5,514 bases of DNA, taken from Desulfobacteraceae bacterium. Its GTDB lineage: Bacteria; Desulfobacterota; Desulfobacteria; Desulfobacterales; SURF-7. Under the pieces are notes generated by a model. That model worked only from the letters and a program-made list of their open reading frames with translations. It had not been told where the DNA came from and ran no database searches. Below are positions 5,297 through 5,514 of this stretch, piece after piece. The stretch covers positions 1 through 5,514 of the forward strand of contig JAUXCK010000218.1 in assembly GCA_030618925.1 (NCBI GenBank), read 5' to 3'. Both the position numbers and the translations under genes were made by a program. Numbering within the stretch: position 1 is the first letter of the stretch; each line of letters begins with the position of its first letter.

Positions 5297-5514
5297 CTAT
5301 CCCTCTTGGGCCATTTTCGCGGCTTTTTCCACAACCTCTTCAATGGAACCCACCATCATAAAAGCCTGTTCCGGAAGGTCATCATGTTTGCCTTCACAAA
5401 TTTCCTTGAACCCGCGAACCGTATCTTCTATCTTAACATATTTTCCGGGTGTTTGGGTAAACACCTCTGCCACATGAAACGGCTGTGATAGAAACCGTTC
5501 GATTTTTCTTGCGC
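5297..5514 (-). CDS. atpD: ATP synthase F1 subunit beta, C-terminal part
   Basis: The frame enters from the window edge and ends at a TAG (5299-5297), giving the last 71 residues of the catalytic beta subunit, which makes ATP in the alpha3-beta3 head of F1. The segment reads ARKIERFLSQPFHVAEVFTQ, then TPGKYV, IEDTVRGFKEI, a DLPEQAFMMVGSIEEV stretch and a final KAAKMAQEG. This is the highly conserved helical C-terminal domain, with the DELSD-type loop lying upstream of the part shown. About 85% of the gene, including Walker A and B, is outside the window. The open frame on the plus strand here is a shadow. It is followed by atpC after 15 bases. Confidence 0.96.
   Translation of the reverse strand, partial: ARKIERFLSQPFHVAEVFTQTPGKYVKIEDTVRGFKEICEGKHDDLPEQAFMMVGSIEEVVEKAAKMAQEG

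Noticed and set aside
4890..5488. Plus-strand open frames opposite atpC and atpD
   Set aside because: The minus-strand translations are unmistakable F1 epsilon and beta; the plus frames are Ser/Arg-rich shadows.

Overview
The window reads as a piece of chromosome from a Gram-negative, probably Desulfobacterota (the former Deltaproteobacteria, perhaps Desulfobacterales). The lineage call rests on the style of the 16S rRNA 5' end, on RNase Y sitting beside a ZapB/ZapA pair and a 6S RNA, and on moderate GC content. It is an inference from memory, not a database match. Every gene I can support lies on the minus strand, so biological order runs from the high-coordinate end to the low-coordinate end. 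Plus-strand open frames are shadows.

In transcription order: (1) 5514-4761 is the tail of an ATP synthase operon: the C-terminus of atpD (F1 beta, cut by the window edge), then atpC (F1 epsilon), then a strong intrinsic terminator. (2) 4760-4542 is non-coding, rich in short hairpins, and looks like a decayed intergenic repeat. (3) A good sigma70-type promoter at 4541-4512 starts zapB and zapA, two small FtsZ-ring accessory proteins. (4) Just after zapA is a 6S RNA gene (ssrS, about 3789-3606) that an ORF-based annotation would miss. Its long closing stem, apical arm and 3' arm are all recognisable, and it has its own candidate promoter and a weak terminator. (5) rny (RNase Y) and tyrS (tyrosyl-tRNA synthetase) follow with 12 bases between them. 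(6) About 70 bases after tyrS come tandem rRNA promoters with A-tract upstream regions, a leader with a boxA-like antitermination signal and several hairpins, and the first ~119 bases of 16S rRNA.

Most of this is core growth machinery: energy (F1), division (ZapA/B), RNA polymerase control (6S RNA), RNA turnover (RNase Y), tRNA charging (TyrRS) and ribosome synthesis, all co-directional. I see no mobile element with a transposase, no CRISPR, no tRNA gene and no defence system. The points most worth checking are the 6S RNA, the overlapping and competing inverted repeats in the rRNA leader, the absence of a visible terminator between tyrS and the rRNA promoter, and the non-ATG starts of zapB and zapA.
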